Origin: Bordetella sp. BOR01 | GTDB lineage: Bacteria > Pseudomonadota > Gammaproteobacteria > Burkholderiales > Burkholderiaceae_B | Assembly (NCBI RefSeq): GCF_019218885.1 | Contig: NZ_JAHUWT010000004.1 | Coordinates: forward strand, 682,001-746,000 | Direction of reading: 5' to 3' | Length of the DNA stretch: 64,000 bases | Part shown: one piece after another, positions 20,317 through 29,026 of the stretch | Layout: the number at the start of each line of letters is the position of its first letter | Position numbering within the stretch: position 1 is the stretch's first letter | Position numbers and translations under genes: made by a program | The notes under the pieces: model-generated | Told to the model about the DNA's origin: nothing | Database searches by the model: none | Seen by the model: the letters and a program-made list of their open reading frames with translations, nothing else

Positions 20317-20523
20317 TCAGCCCGGCTCGGTACCCGCCGCACGCACGAACAGCACGCAGTTTTCCAGGGGGATATGTTCAGCCAGGTCTTGCTGGAATTC
20401 CTGCAATTGCCCGTACAGCGTGCGCCAGGTGTCGTAGGCCCCGTCGGGTAGCGCCAAGCCGCCGGCCAGCTTGCCGCCGCTGGCCATGACACTGCGCCAG
20501 ACGATCGAGGCCAGCCAGCGCAC
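20317..20523 (-). pseudogene. C-terminal remnant of a hemerythrin-like iron-sulfur repair protein (RIC/YtfE type)
   Basis: About 68 codons end in YDTWRTLYGQLQEFQQDL, then AEHIPLENCVLF. This closely resembles the last helices of RIC/YtfE di-iron proteins, where TWRxLY is followed by DLxEHIHLENNxLFPRA. The second His of the usual EHIHLEN is Pro here, which would remove a metal ligand. Upstream the frame stays open only to an in-frame TAG near 20594 and shows no hemerythrin N-terminal helices, so about two thirds of the gene is missing. It is best read as a decayed fragment. Confidence 0.5.
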
Positions 20524-20592
20524 CGCGATCCGGGAAGCGTTGGCGCGACACGATGGCAGTTGAGCGCGGCGACTGGGCCTGAAGCCTGTTTT

Positions 20593-20784
20593 CTAGGCCA
20601 GGTCGACGAGATCGGGCGAGGCCGGATTGGGGCCCTGGGGGGTGCCCGGCACTTGCTCCGGATCGCGTGGCGGCCGGTCGGGGTCAGGGGTGGGATTGTC
20701 GGGCCCGGGCTCGCCGGGCTGGCCGGGATCACCCGGAGGAATATCCGGCGGGCCACCTGGTTCGCGATGGTTGGAAACAGTCAT
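20593..20784 (-). CDS. Small Pro/Gly-rich peptide, collagen-like composition
   Basis: A 63-residue acidic, Pro/Gly/Asp-rich peptide with PGG, PPGDPGQPGEPGPD-like runs and no hydrophobic segment, so it is probably disordered and cytoplasmic. Support for a real gene is a good ribosome site (GGAGATCGTC) placed just before ATG 20784, and co-orientation 51 bp downstream of an iron-permease-family gene. An ATG 12 codons upstream is also in frame but lacks such a site. I recognise no family. Confidence 0.55.
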   Translation of the reverse strand: MTVSNHREPGGPPDIPPGDPGQPGEPGPDNPTPDPDRPPRDPEQVPGTPQGPNPASPDLVDLA

Positions 20785-20835
20785 GACGATCTCCTCGAAG
20801 TTGAAGCGGTGGCTCAGCAAGCTCCATGCCCACGC

Positions 20836-21318
20836 TTATTTCGCTGCCGCCTGGTCGCGCGCAGCGGTCGCCAGGCGGCGGTAACGCTCGGCAAGGGCGT
20901 TGAGCTCGTCTTCTTCCAGGTCTTCGATGTCCACCAGTTTGTCGCTGGCCCCCTTCAATGCCATCAACAGTTCGTCGAGTTTCACGTGCAGGGCGCGACT
21001 GTCCTTGTTCTGATTTTGCTGGATAAGAAACACCATCAGGAAGGTAATGATGGTGGTACCGGTGTTGACCACCAACTGCCATACCTCGGAAAAACCCGCC
21101 CAGGGGCCGGCCAGGGCCCACAGCACGATGATCAGCACCGCGCAACCGAAAGCGATGGGCGAGCCCGTCGCACGGGCCACGGCGGTCGCGAAGTGGTCGA
21201 ACAGGTGGGCCAGGCGCGACCGATGATGGATCAGCTCTTTCTCGTCCGCCGGATCACGCTCGGACGATTGCCCGCTACGGGCATCGCCAGGCTCGCCGGG
21301 GTCAGTCTTTGGGCTCAT
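20836..21318 (-). CDS. Low-affinity iron permease family membrane protein
   Basis: A 160-residue protein. A hydrophilic N-terminus (about 1-40) is followed by FDHFATAVARATGSPIAFG, two membrane segments (about 55-75 and 80-105, the latter with TGTTIITFLMVFLIQQNQNK) and a cytoplasmic helix starting ALHVKLDELLMALKGA. This is the pattern of the Iron_permease (Fet4-like) family; most bacterial members are uncharacterised and iron transport is not proven. GAGGAG lies upstream of ATG 21318; an ATG 11 codons earlier is less well placed. It sits between chaA and a small Pro/Gly-rich gene, all on one strand. Confidence 0.82.
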   Translation of the reverse strand: MSPKTDPGEPGDARSGQSSERDPADEKELIHHRSRLAHLFDHFATAVARATGSPIAFGCAVLIIVLWALAGPWAGFSEVWQLVVNTGTTIITFLMVFLIQQNQNKDSRALHVKLDELLMALKGASDKLVDIEDLEEDELNALAERYRRLATAARDQAAAK

Positions 21319-21370
21319 GGCATGCTCCTCGAGGAATGACTGGAAAACCATTGATTGGCGCCCGGCCCTT

Positions 21371-22456
21371 TTACAGGCCCAGCACGCACAACATCAGGAA
21401 CGTGGCAAACAAGGCAAAGTGGGTCATGCCTTCGATGGCGTTGGTCTGGCCATCGTTCACGTTGATTGCCGTCACGATCAGGGTAACCAGCACCATCATG
21501 GTCTGTATGGGCGTCATTGCCATGTCGAACGGCTGCCCGGTGTAAAGCGCCAGCGCTTCCATCAGCGGCACTGTCAGGATGACCGTGGATAGCGAGGCTC
21601 CCAGGGCGATATTCACCACGGATTGCATGCGGTTGGCCAGCGCGGCGCGCAAGGCGGTCAAGATTTCGGGGCTGGCCGAGATCAGCGCCACCACCAGGGC
21701 CGGCAACGCCGGCGGGACGTCCACGTGCTCGAGCGACACGTTCAGCGACTTGGCCATGACTTCCGCCAAGGCCCCGATGACCACCACCCCGGCCACCAGC
21801 AGGCCCACGGAGGACAGCGTGGTGGGGTCGCCCGTCGATGGCGTGGCGGGCCGGCGTCGCTTGTCGGGGTAGCTGTAGCTGAAGAAATAACTGTGCGGCC
21901 CGGTCTGCATGCGCAGGAACACGGCGTACAGCATGATCATGACGACGATCGTGAAGCCGGAATAAAGGTGCCAGCGGTCGCGCGGAACGAACTCCGGCAC
22001 GATCATGGAGATCGCCATGGCGGTCAGGATCATGACGGTGTACACCCGGCCGGAATCGTCGTTGTAGGCCTGCTCGCCGTGCTTGAGCCCGCCCATCAGC
22101 GCCGCCAGCCCCAGGATGCCGTTGATGTCCAGCATGACGGCGGCATAGATCGTGTCGCGCACCAGCGTGGGGGATGGGTCGTGCGACATCACGATGCCCA
22201 GCACCACCACTTCGACCAGCACGGCCGACAGGGTCAGCACCATGGTGCCATAAGGGTCGCCCAGCCGATGCGCCAGTTGTTCGGCGTGAAAGGCCACCCG
22301 CTGCGACGCGCAAATGATGGCCGCCACCAGCAGCACCGTGGAGACGATGGCCGTCGTCGCGCCGCTGGCCGTCAGGCGGGCGCCGGCGGCGTAGGCCACG
22401 GCAGCCGCCGCGATGGCCAGCAGCAATAGTTTTTCCTGCCTCAGCAGCACGAGCAT
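21371..22456 (-). CDS. chaA: Calcium:proton antiporter, ChaA/CaCA family
   Basis: A 361-residue inner-membrane antiporter with about ten membrane segments. The two alpha-repeat motifs of the CaCA superfamily are visible: around residues 75-100 (TLSAVLVEVVVLGIVM) and around 265-285 (VVALISASPEILTALRAAL). The E in each (VEVV and SPEIL) is the expected ion-binding acid. It should expel Ca2+, and perhaps Na+ or K+ as in E. coli ChaA, in exchange for protons. The iron-permease-family gene follows 52 bp later on the same strand. Confidence 0.88.
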   Translation of the reverse strand: MLVLLRQEKLLLLAIAAAAVAYAAGARLTASGATTAIVSTVLLVAAIICASQRVAFHAEQLAHRLGDPYGTMVLTLSAVLVEVVVLGIVMSHDPSPTLVRDTIYAAVMLDINGILGLAALMGGLKHGEQAYNDDSGRVYTVMILTAMAISMIVPEFVPRDRWHLYSGFTIVVMIMLYAVFLRMQTGPHSYFFSYSYPDKRRRPATPSTGDPTTLSSVGLLVAGVVVIGALAEVMAKSLNVSLEHVDVPPALPALVVALISASPEILTALRAALANRMQSVVNIALGASLSTVILTVPLMEALALYTGQPFDMAMTPIQTMMVLVTLIVTAINVNDGQTNAIEGMTHFALFATFLMLCVLGL

Positions 22457-22506
22457 GCGGTTTTCCCGGGATCGTACGGCAGCTTACTCCGCGTGCCGCC
22501 ACCATC

Positions 22507-23379
22507 TCAATCGTCGTCGGCCAGGGCCATGGGTTCCTCGTCGGGTATGCCCAGCCCGTGATACTTGCGGCCCAGATCCATGGTGGCCGCGAAAAAGCCG
22601 GCCTTGCTGCCGCAGTCGTACCGCACGCCCTCATACTGGTAGCCGTACACATTGCGCTCTTGCAGCAGGCTGGCAATAGCGTCGGTCAACTGGATCTCGC
22701 CGCCTACCCCGGCCTGGGTGGCACGCAACAAATCGAATATCCGGGGCTCGAGAATATAGCGGCCCACCACCGCCAGCGTGCTCGGGGCATCGGCGGGCAG
22801 CGGCTTTTCCACGATGCCCTGCAATCGGGCGGTGCGCGCATCAATACGGCGCCCCGAGACGATGCCATACTTGCCGGTCTGGTCGCGCGGCACGTTCTGG
22901 ATGGCCAGCACACTTCCGTCGTGGCGGCGGGCGGCATCGATCAGTTGCCCGGTGGCCGGCGTATCGGCATCGATCAGGTCATCAGCCAGCAGCACGGCAA
23001 ACGGCTCGTCGCCGACGATGGGCGCCGCGCACAGCACCGCGTGTCCCAAGCCCAGGGGGGCGGGCTGGCGCGTATAGATGCACGTCACATGCGGCGGGAT
23101 GACGTTGCGCACCGCCTCCAGCAGGGCTGTCTTGTGCATGGCCGCCAGGCCCGCTTCCAGCTCGGGCGCGCTATCGAAATGGTCTTCGATGGCGCGCTTG
23201 TTCCGTCCCGTGACAAACACCAATTCGACAATCCCCGCCGCAACGGCCTCTTCTACCGCGTACTGGATGAGCGGTTTGTCGACGATAGGCAGCATTTCCT
23301 TTGGCATGGCTTTGGTGGCAGGCAGGAACCGGGTACCCATGCCTGCCACGGGAAATACGGCTTTGCGGATTGGCTTCAT
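22507..23379 (-). CDS. galU: UTP-glucose-1-phosphate uridylyltransferase
   Basis: A 290-residue enzyme that makes UDP-glucose from UTP and glucose-1-phosphate for envelope polysaccharides. Signature regions are [20 protein letters not shown] (nucleotide binding, about 5-25), [28 protein letters not shown] (metal-binding Asp) and VEKPLP. The start at 23379 gives the canonical N-terminus; AGAGAAAG lies upstream and the open frame beyond is not family sequence. It is divergent from a Bug gene across 220 bp of non-coding DNA that must carry both promoters. Confidence 0.95.
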   Translation of the reverse strand: MKPIRKAVFPVAGMGTRFLPATKAMPKEMLPIVDKPLIQYAVEEAVAAGIVELVFVTGRNKRAIEDHFDSAPELEAGLAAMHKTALLEAVRNVIPPHVTCIYTRQPAPLGLGHAVLCAAPIVGDEPFAVLLADDLIDADTPATGQLIDAARRHDGSVLAIQNVPRDQTGKYGIVSGRRIDARTARLQGIVEKPLPADAPSTLAVVGRYILEPRIFDLLRATQAGVGGEIQLTDAIASLLQERNVYGYQYEGVRYDCGSKAGFFAATMDLGRKYHGLGIPDEEPMALADDD

Positions 23380-23599
23380 GACTTTCTCTACAGAGTAACG
23401 GTGCCGCCGCGTTAGCAAGCGGCATGCCCGCCTGTTATGCCGGAAATGACGAGGCTGGTATGTCGGCGCCGTAGAGGCTTGTTGCACTGCTCATGGCTAG
23501 TATCGGATGACCCGGCTGGCCGGTGCCCGCAAGGCGCCGGGCGGGTGAATCGAAAAACAGGGCAGACCCTGTGAACGCCTAGAACCAAGGAGACAAGAC

Positions 23600-24565
23600 A
23601 TGTTGCGATTTTTTGCCAGTTGCATAGCCGCCTTGATGCTGTCCGGGCAGGCCGCCGCGCAAGACTTCCCCACCAAGCCGATCACCATCATCGTGGGCGT
23701 CGCACCCGGCGGTACGCTGGATACGCTGGCGCGCCTGATTGGCAATTCCTTATCCAAGACCTTGAAGCAGCCGGTGGTGGTGGAAAACACTACGGGCGCG
23801 GGCGGCCTGATCGGCATGCAGCGGCTGCTGAAATCCGACCCCGACGGATATACCCTGATGTTCAGCAATCTGTCGATGGCCATCATTCCGCTGCTGCACC
23901 CGGACGCCGGCGTGGACCCGGTGCGCGACCTGGCCACCGTCGGCACGGTGGCCACGGTGCCCATGGTGCTGTCGGTCAGCAACAAGAGCGGCATCAAGAC
24001 CTTGCCGGAACTGCTGGACCGCATGAAATCCGGCCCGAAGCTGAACTTCGGCTCGGGCGGGCCCGGCACCACTGCCCATTTGGCCGAGGGCATGTTCCTG
24101 CATTTGTCCCAGACCCAGGGCGAACTGATCCAGTACCGCGGCTCGGGCCCCGCGCTGGCCGACTTGATGGCCGGGGTGATCGACGGCGTGATCGACCAGA
24201 CCGTCACCATGATGCCCCTGCACCAGGACGGCCGCATCCGCTCGCTGGCCGTCTCGGCGCCGGCGCGCCTGCCCCAGATGCCCGACGTACCGACCTTCGC
24301 CGAAGGCGGCCTGCCGCAGTTCGACCTGGCAATCTGGAATGGCGTGGTCGCACCCAAGGGCACGCCCCGCGCGGTGATCGACAAACTGGCCCAGGCCCTG
24401 TCGACGGTGGTCGACAGCCCCGAGTTCAAGGGCCGGCTGGAACAATTGGCCGTCCAGGCGCCCAGCCCGGCCGAACGCGGCCCCGATCCGTTCGCCAAGC
24501 TGCTCGCCCAGGATAGTCGGCGCGTGGCCGACCTGGCCCAGCAGATCGGCCTGCAGCCGCGCTGA
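23600..24565 (+). CDS. Bug-family tripartite tricarboxylate receptor protein
   Basis: A 321-residue periplasmic binding protein. A signal peptide of about 21 residues ends in GQAAA, then QDFPTKPITIIVGVAPGGTLD, the hallmark Bug N-terminus. The ligand-site region VENTTGAGGLIGMQ and the conserved block YRGSGPALADLMAGVIDG are present. AAGGAGACAAGAC precedes the ATG. Bug proteins bind small carboxylates, amino acids or nicotinate-type ligands. No TctB/TctC-type membrane components are adjacent, so it works with distant permeases or as a sensor. A hydroxyacid dehydrogenase follows 40 bp later and is probably co-transcribed. Confidence 0.9.
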   Translation: MLRFFASCIAALMLSGQAAAQDFPTKPITIIVGVAPGGTLDTLARLIGNSLSKTLKQPVVVENTTGAGGLIGMQRLLKSDPDGYTLMFSNLSMAIIPLLHPDAGVDPVRDLATVGTVATVPMVLSVSNKSGIKTLPELLDRMKSGPKLNFGSGGPGTTAHLAEGMFLHLSQTQGELIQYRGSGPALADLMAGVIDGVIDQTVTMMPLHQDGRIRSLAVSAPARLPQMPDVPTFAEGGLPQFDLAIWNGVVAPKGTPRAVIDKLAQALSTVVDSPEFKGRLEQLAVQAPSPAERGPDPFAKLLAQDSRRVADLAQQIGLQPR

Positions 24566-24605
24566 AGCGGCCCCGGCACTGTTTACTCAACCGAAGGAAA
24601 TTGTC

Positions 24606-25505
24606 ATGTCTGAAGAGACCTACGGATTCATCGGCCTGGGCAACATGGGAACCCCCATGGCCGGCCGCTTGCTCGATGCTGGCTACCCGCTGGCCGTCTA
24701 CGACACCAACCGCGATGCGGTGGCACGCTTGCAGGCCCGCGGCGCGCGCGCCTGCGCCAGCCTGCGCGAGGTGGCCGACACCACCGACACCGTGTTCCTG
24801 AGCCTGCCTACGCCCGAAATCGTGCAGCAAGTGGCGGCTGGCGCCGACGGCCTGGCCGGCGGCACACGGATACGCCGGGTGGTCGACCTGTCGACCATCG
24901 GGCCGCGCGTAGCCAGGCAGGTGGCCCAGGCCTTGGGAACGCGCGACATCCTGTACGTGGATGCGCCAGTCAGCGGCGGCGTGGGCGGCGCCCAGCGCGG
25001 CACGCTGGCCGTGATGGCGGCCTGCCCGCGCGATCACTACGAGGCCCTGGAACCTGTCCTGAAGCATTTCGGGCCGGTGTTCTACCTGGGCCAGGACGCT
25101 GGCATAGGCCAGACCATGAAGCTGGCCAACAACCTGCTGTCGGCCGCAGCGGTGGCCATCACGTCCGAGGCGATGGCCATGGGCGTCAAGGCCGGCCTGG
25201 ATGCCGCCGTGATGCTGGACGTCATCAACGCCGGTTCGGGTCGCAACACGGCCACCCAGGACAAATTCCCCAAGGCGGTGCTGCCCGGCACCTTCGACAT
25301 CGGCTTCGCGGCGCGCCTGGCCTACAAAGACGTGCGGCTCTGCGTGGACGAGGCCGAGGCCATCGGGGTGCCCATGGTGGTGGGTTCGGCAGTGCGCGAA
25401 ATGTTGGTGCTGACCACCACGCTGTGCGGCGAACAGGCCGACTTCACCCACATCGCCAAGGTGGTCGAGACCTGGGGCGGCGTGCCGATCCGGGGGAAAT
25501 CCTGA
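24606..25505 (+). CDS. NAD(P)-dependent beta-hydroxyacid dehydrogenase (3-hydroxyisobutyrate/tartronate-semialdehyde reductase family)
   Basis: A 299-residue oxidoreductase. The N-terminal Rossmann motif is GFIGLGNMGTPMAGRLL, the substrate-binding signature YVDAPVSGGVGGAQRGTL, and the catalytic Lys lies in GIGQTMKLANNLL (about residue 170). The C-terminal helical domain contains AGSGRNTATQDKFPK. It reversibly oxidises a short beta-hydroxyacid. It follows a Bug gene, which may capture the matching hydroxyacid; that link is inferred. Confidence 0.9.
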   Translation: MSEETYGFIGLGNMGTPMAGRLLDAGYPLAVYDTNRDAVARLQARGARACASLREVADTTDTVFLSLPTPEIVQQVAAGADGLAGGTRIRRVVDLSTIGPRVARQVAQALGTRDILYVDAPVSGGVGGAQRGTLAVMAACPRDHYEALEPVLKHFGPVFYLGQDAGIGQTMKLANNLLSAAAVAITSEAMAMGVKAGLDAAVMLDVINAGSGRNTATQDKFPKAVLPGTFDIGFAARLAYKDVRLCVDEAEAIGVPMVVGSAVREMLVLTTTLCGEQADFTHIAKVVETWGGVPIRGKS

Positions 25506-25562
25506 CCGGGACCACCGGCGCCGGGCACCCGGCGGACGTCCAGGTCCGGCATTGCCCTTGCG

Positions 25563-26525
25563 TCAACCCGCCCGGATGCCTGCCTTCTTGATGATCGGCT
25601 CCCACTTGCGGCGCTCGGCCTGGCCGAAATCGGCCAGATCCTGGGCGCTGCCGCCCGCCGGCTCATAGCCCATCTGCAGCAGGCGCTGGCGGGTGGCGGG
25701 CTGCCGCAGTATCTGGTTGACGGCCTGGTTCAGGCGCGCCACGACGTCCGCTGGCGTGCCCTTGGGGGCATACAAGGCGTTCCAGGCAATGACCTCGAAA
25801 CCATCCACGCCCTGCGACGCCACAGTAGGCGCGCCGGGCAGCAGCTCGGTGGGCCGCCGGCTGGTCACGCCCAGCACCTTGAGCTTGCCGCCTTCGACTT
25901 GCGGCCGCGCCGCGGCGACAGTGTCGATGGTCAGCGGAATCTGCTTGCCGATCACATCGGTCATGGCATTGGACGATCCCTTGTACGGCACGCCGAACAA
26001 GGGCGCGTCGGTCTGCTCTTTGAGCAGTTCCAGCACCAGCCGCGCGGTGGTGCTGGGCATGCCGACGTCCGCGCCGCCTTTCTTGGCGCGCGCGGCCTCG
26101 AGCACATCGGGCACCGACGTGAACGCCGAATCGCTACCCGCCAGCAAGGCCATGGGAAACGTCGCCACCAGCGCGATCGGTGCGAAATCCCGCGCGGCGT
26201 CATACGTCATGCCGGGATACAGGAACTGGTTCAGGGCATGGGTGGCGTTCGTGCCCATGGTGAGCGTGTAGCCGTCTGGCGCGGACCGGGCGGCAAGGTC
26301 AGTGCCGATATTGCCGCCGGCACCGCCCCGGTTTTCCACATAGAACGTCTGCCCCAGCAACTGGGTGAGCTGTTCGGCGAAATACCGCGTGGCAACATCG
26401 GTGCCCTGGCCCGCGGTATAGGCAACAATGATCTTGACGGGTTTATCGGGATACGCGTGCTGAGCCGAAACGGGCGCAGCGACGGCTGCAAGAACGCAGG
26501 CCGCCAGCAAGGTGGAACGCAACAT
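25563..26525 (-). CDS. Bug-family tripartite tricarboxylate receptor protein
   Basis: A 320-residue periplasmic receptor. A signal peptide of about 22 residues (MLRSTLLAACVLAAVAAPVSAQ) is followed by HAYPDKPVKIIVAYTAGQGT. Further family blocks are YVENRGGAGGNIGTDLAA, VPYKGSSNAMTDVIG and WNALYAPKGTPADVVARLN. CAGGAGACATAGCC precedes ATG 26525. It lies downstream of a CoA-transferase/dehydratase/ligase operon on the same strand, after a 103-bp gap that carries copy 2 of a 27-bp repeat. It probably supplies the acid that the operon activates; the ligand is unknown. Confidence 0.9.
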   Translation of the reverse strand: MLRSTLLAACVLAAVAAPVSAQHAYPDKPVKIIVAYTAGQGTDVATRYFAEQLTQLLGQTFYVENRGGAGGNIGTDLAARSAPDGYTLTMGTNATHALNQFLYPGMTYDAARDFAPIALVATFPMALLAGSDSAFTSVPDVLEAARAKKGGADVGMPSTTARLVLELLKEQTDAPLFGVPYKGSSNAMTDVIGKQIPLTIDTVAAARPQVEGGKLKVLGVTSRRPTELLPGAPTVASQGVDGFEVIAWNALYAPKGTPADVVARLNQAVNQILRQPATRQRLLQMGYEPAGGSAQDLADFGQAERRKWEPIIKKAGIRAG

Positions 26526-26575
26526 GGCTATGTCTCCTGGTTTATCGGTATGTGGACTGCAGGGACTGCTGGCGA

Positions 26576-26602
26576 TGTCGGGCACCTTGTGTGCCTGGCA
26601 CC
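26576..26602 (-). repeat. 27-bp intergenic repeat, copy 2
   Basis: Exact reverse complement of 3812-3838. It sits between the CoA-transferase stop and the Bug start on the minus strand, where a processing or attenuating hairpin would separate expression of the two genes. Confidence 0.6.
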
Positions 26603-26628
26603 GTGGTGATGCGGTTGCGGCTGCACAA

Positions 26629-27843
26629 TCAGGCGTCTTTGGCGCCAGGCGGGTCACATGACGCGGCCTCGTCCAGGATGCTGCCGCGGTGTTGATCGAA
26701 GGCCGGCGGCGCGGCCCCCGCCCGGCCCGGCGTCGCCGACAACTTGATGGGCAGCCCGATCCCCTGGTATGCGCCATCCACGACATGCATGCGCCGATGC
26801 TGCGCATGTGCATGGCCAAGCGCCTGCGGCACGGTGTTGACCGGCCCGGCCGCCACGCCCGCCGCCATCAGGTCGCGGCACAGCTCGTCGCGCCGGCAGG
26901 CACGCAGTGCCGTCTCGATCTCGGTTCGCAGGGCGGCGGCATTGCGCAGGCGCAGCGCGTTCGATTGAAAGCGCTCATCCAGCGCCAGGTCGGGGCGCCC
27001 TGCCCGGTCGCAGAATTTGCGGAACTGCCCGTCGTTCAAGATGCCCAGGAACATGGGCCCGTCGCCCGCGTCGAACTGGTCATAGGGCGCGATGTTGGGA
27101 TGCGCGTTGCCGGTCAACCCCGGCGCCTGGCCGGAGCAGAACCAGTTCGCCGCATGCGGCACCAGCAGGCTCAGCGCCGTATCGAACAAGGTGGTTTCCA
27201 CGCGCTGGCCCGCGCCATGGTGCTGGCGGGCCAGCAAGGCCATCAAGATGCCCGAGAACGCGGCATAGCCGGTCAGGTGGTCCACGACGGGCACGCCGAT
27301 GCGCGTGGGCCCCGAGCCGATGCTGCCATTGACGCTCATCAGGCCGCACATGGCCTGCAGCACGGCATCGTAGCCAGGCAGGCCGCCCAGCGGCCCGTCG
27401 CCGCCAAAGCCCGTAATACTGCAATAGACCAGGCGCGGATAGCGCGGCGCCAGGTCGCGCTCGAAATCGAGCTGCCACTTCTGCATGGTGCCGGGCAGGA
27501 AGTTCTCGACCAGCACATCCGCATCGCGCAGCAGGCCATGCAGTATCTGCCGGTCCTGCGGCTGCGCCAGGTTCAGGCCGATGGATTGCTTGCCACGATT
27601 GAGCGCGCTGAAATACGCCGCGTCTCCCGACGCATCGAACGGCGGCCCCAACCGCCGGGTCTCATCGCCAAAAGGCGGCTCGACCTTGACGACATCGGCA
27701 CCATGGTCGGCCAGCATCTGTGTGCACAGGGGGCCGGCCAGCACGCGCGACAGATCCACAACGCGTATGCCAGCCAGCGCCCCGGCACCCTGGCGCCGCG
27801 GCGGCAAGGCGGCCGTGGGATCAGGGATCGGGGTCTCGGTCAT
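26629..27843 (-). CDS. CaiB/BaiF family III CoA-transferase
   Basis: A 404-residue family III CoA-transferase that moves CoA between carboxylic acids. The N-terminal LAGIRVVDLSRVLAGPLCTQ, then MLADHGADVVKVEPPFGDET and LNLAQPQDRQ are typical. The catalytic Asp is expected in the region VENFLPGTMQKW to YCSITGFGGDGP. The start at 27843 has AAGGAGACAGC upstream. It follows the MaoC-type gene by 20 bp and so belongs to a three-gene operon with it and the acyl-CoA ligase. Substrate is unknown. Confidence 0.9.
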   Translation of the reverse strand: MTETPIPDPTAALPPRRQGAGALAGIRVVDLSRVLAGPLCTQMLADHGADVVKVEPPFGDETRRLGPPFDASGDAAYFSALNRGKQSIGLNLAQPQDRQILHGLLRDADVLVENFLPGTMQKWQLDFERDLAPRYPRLVYCSITGFGGDGPLGGLPGYDAVLQAMCGLMSVNGSIGSGPTRIGVPVVDHLTGYAAFSGILMALLARQHHGAGQRVETTLFDTALSLLVPHAANWFCSGQAPGLTGNAHPNIAPYDQFDAGDGPMFLGILNDGQFRKFCDRAGRPDLALDERFQSNALRLRNAAALRTEIETALRACRRDELCRDLMAAGVAAGPVNTVPQALGHAHAQHRRMHVVDGAYQGIGLPIKLSATPGRAGAAPPAFDQHRGSILDEAASCDPPGAKDA

Positions 27844-27863
27844 GCTGTCTCCTTGCCGCGGTT

Positions 27864-29003
27864 CTACTTCCTGGAAGGCAGCTCGACGACGCCGGAACCC
27901 ACTACCGACAATTCGTCGTGCTGGTTGCGGGCCTCTTGTTCGATGCGCACCAGGTGCCGGCCTTCTTCGACATACTTGCCCACCACCTTGCCCTTGATGA
28001 ACAGCATGTCGCCCTCGGGGTTGTGGCGGCGGATCTTGCACTGGGCCTGGCGCAGGAAACCGTCGTCGCCCATCCAGTTGGTCAGGTGGTGCGTCAGCCA
28101 CGAAGCCCGTTCGGGGCCATAGTCGTAGGCGCCGGGCGCACCTACCTCGTGCGCGAAATCTTCTTCCCAGTGCACGCGTTCGGGCACATCGGGAATGCCG
28201 AACCGGTTGGTGATGCCCACGCCCGGATGGGCGTCGATCAGTTTCCAGGCCAGCTTGTTGGCACGGATATACAGCCCGCCCCATCCTTGCGCATAGGCAA
28301 TGAAGCCGGTAACCGTCATGGGTCCCTTGAACATCACGGGCAGCGCCTCGCCCTCGGCCACGTCTTCCCAATAGCGGGCCTGGGCGCCGCGCACCGGCTC
28401 GTCGCGGTACAACCTGCAGGCTTCCCGGATCTCTTCAGGGGTATAGCGGCGCGGCTCACGCGCGCGCACTTCGCTGTACTTGGTGCCCTGCTCGCGCGCG
28501 TGGTCGCGTTCAGTGCGAAAGCACCAGCTATCGGCCTCGGCCACCTTGTCGCCCTGCTGGTTGTAGAAATCCACGTGGTAGATCTGCTGGATGGCGCGGC
28601 CCGCAAAGCGCGTCTCGTGCTCGACCAGGTCTTTCAGGTAGGCCTCGGTACGAATCTCGTCGTTGCGCTGCACAGATTTGTGCCAGGTCCAGTCCGATCC
28701 CGACCACATCGCGTGCACGCCAGGCAGGCCGCCCACATACCCGGAAATGATGCGATTGGTGGCAAACAGGAAGCTGGGCAAGGCCACGATACCGCCATGG
28801 CGGGTGCGCGCCGCATAGTCCGGATCGCACCACAGCGGGTTATCGTCGCCGATGCCATGCGCGTAGTGGCGGATGTTGTCGCGGGTGGCCTCATGGCACC
28901 AAGGCTCGGCGGTATTGTCGATTTTGTGGCCGATGCGTTCGCGCAGGGCATCAAGCCCTTGCTGCGTGATCTTGGGAAACGTTCTTTCGCCGGTGGCGGA
29001 CAT
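27864..29003 (-). CDS. MaoC-like/FAS1-type acyl-CoA dehydratase
   Basis: A 379-residue double hot-dog protein. The first half carries FAS1-like dehydratase features (YAHGIGDDNPLWCDPDYA, with TRHGGIVALPSFLF); the second half has PMTVTGFIAYAQGWGGLYIR and a hydratase-like end (WMGDDGFLRQAQCKIRRHN). It is likely to hydrate or dehydrate an acyl-CoA made by the neighbouring ligase or transferase. ATG 29003 is chosen because AAGGAG lies 9 bases upstream; an ATG nine codons earlier would overlap the ligase gene by 4 bp. Confidence 0.82.
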   Translation of the reverse strand: MSATGERTFPKITQQGLDALRERIGHKIDNTAEPWCHEATRDNIRHYAHGIGDDNPLWCDPDYAARTRHGGIVALPSFLFATNRIISGYVGGLPGVHAMWSGSDWTWHKSVQRNDEIRTEAYLKDLVEHETRFAGRAIQQIYHVDFYNQQGDKVAEADSWCFRTERDHAREQGTKYSEVRAREPRRYTPEEIREACRLYRDEPVRGAQARYWEDVAEGEALPVMFKGPMTVTGFIAYAQGWGGLYIRANKLAWKLIDAHPGVGITNRFGIPDVPERVHWEEDFAHEVGAPGAYDYGPERASWLTHHLTNWMGDDGFLRQAQCKIRRHNPEGDMLFIKGKVVGKYVEEGRHLVRIEQEARNQHDELSVVGSGVVELPSRK

Positions 29004-29026
29004 GTGGGTATCTCCTTGGGGGTTGC

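Noticed and set aside
23508-23549. A 13-codon frame upstream of the Bug gene at 23600, tested as a leader peptide
   Set aside because: No ribosome site, no unusual codons, and no coupling to the Bug start.
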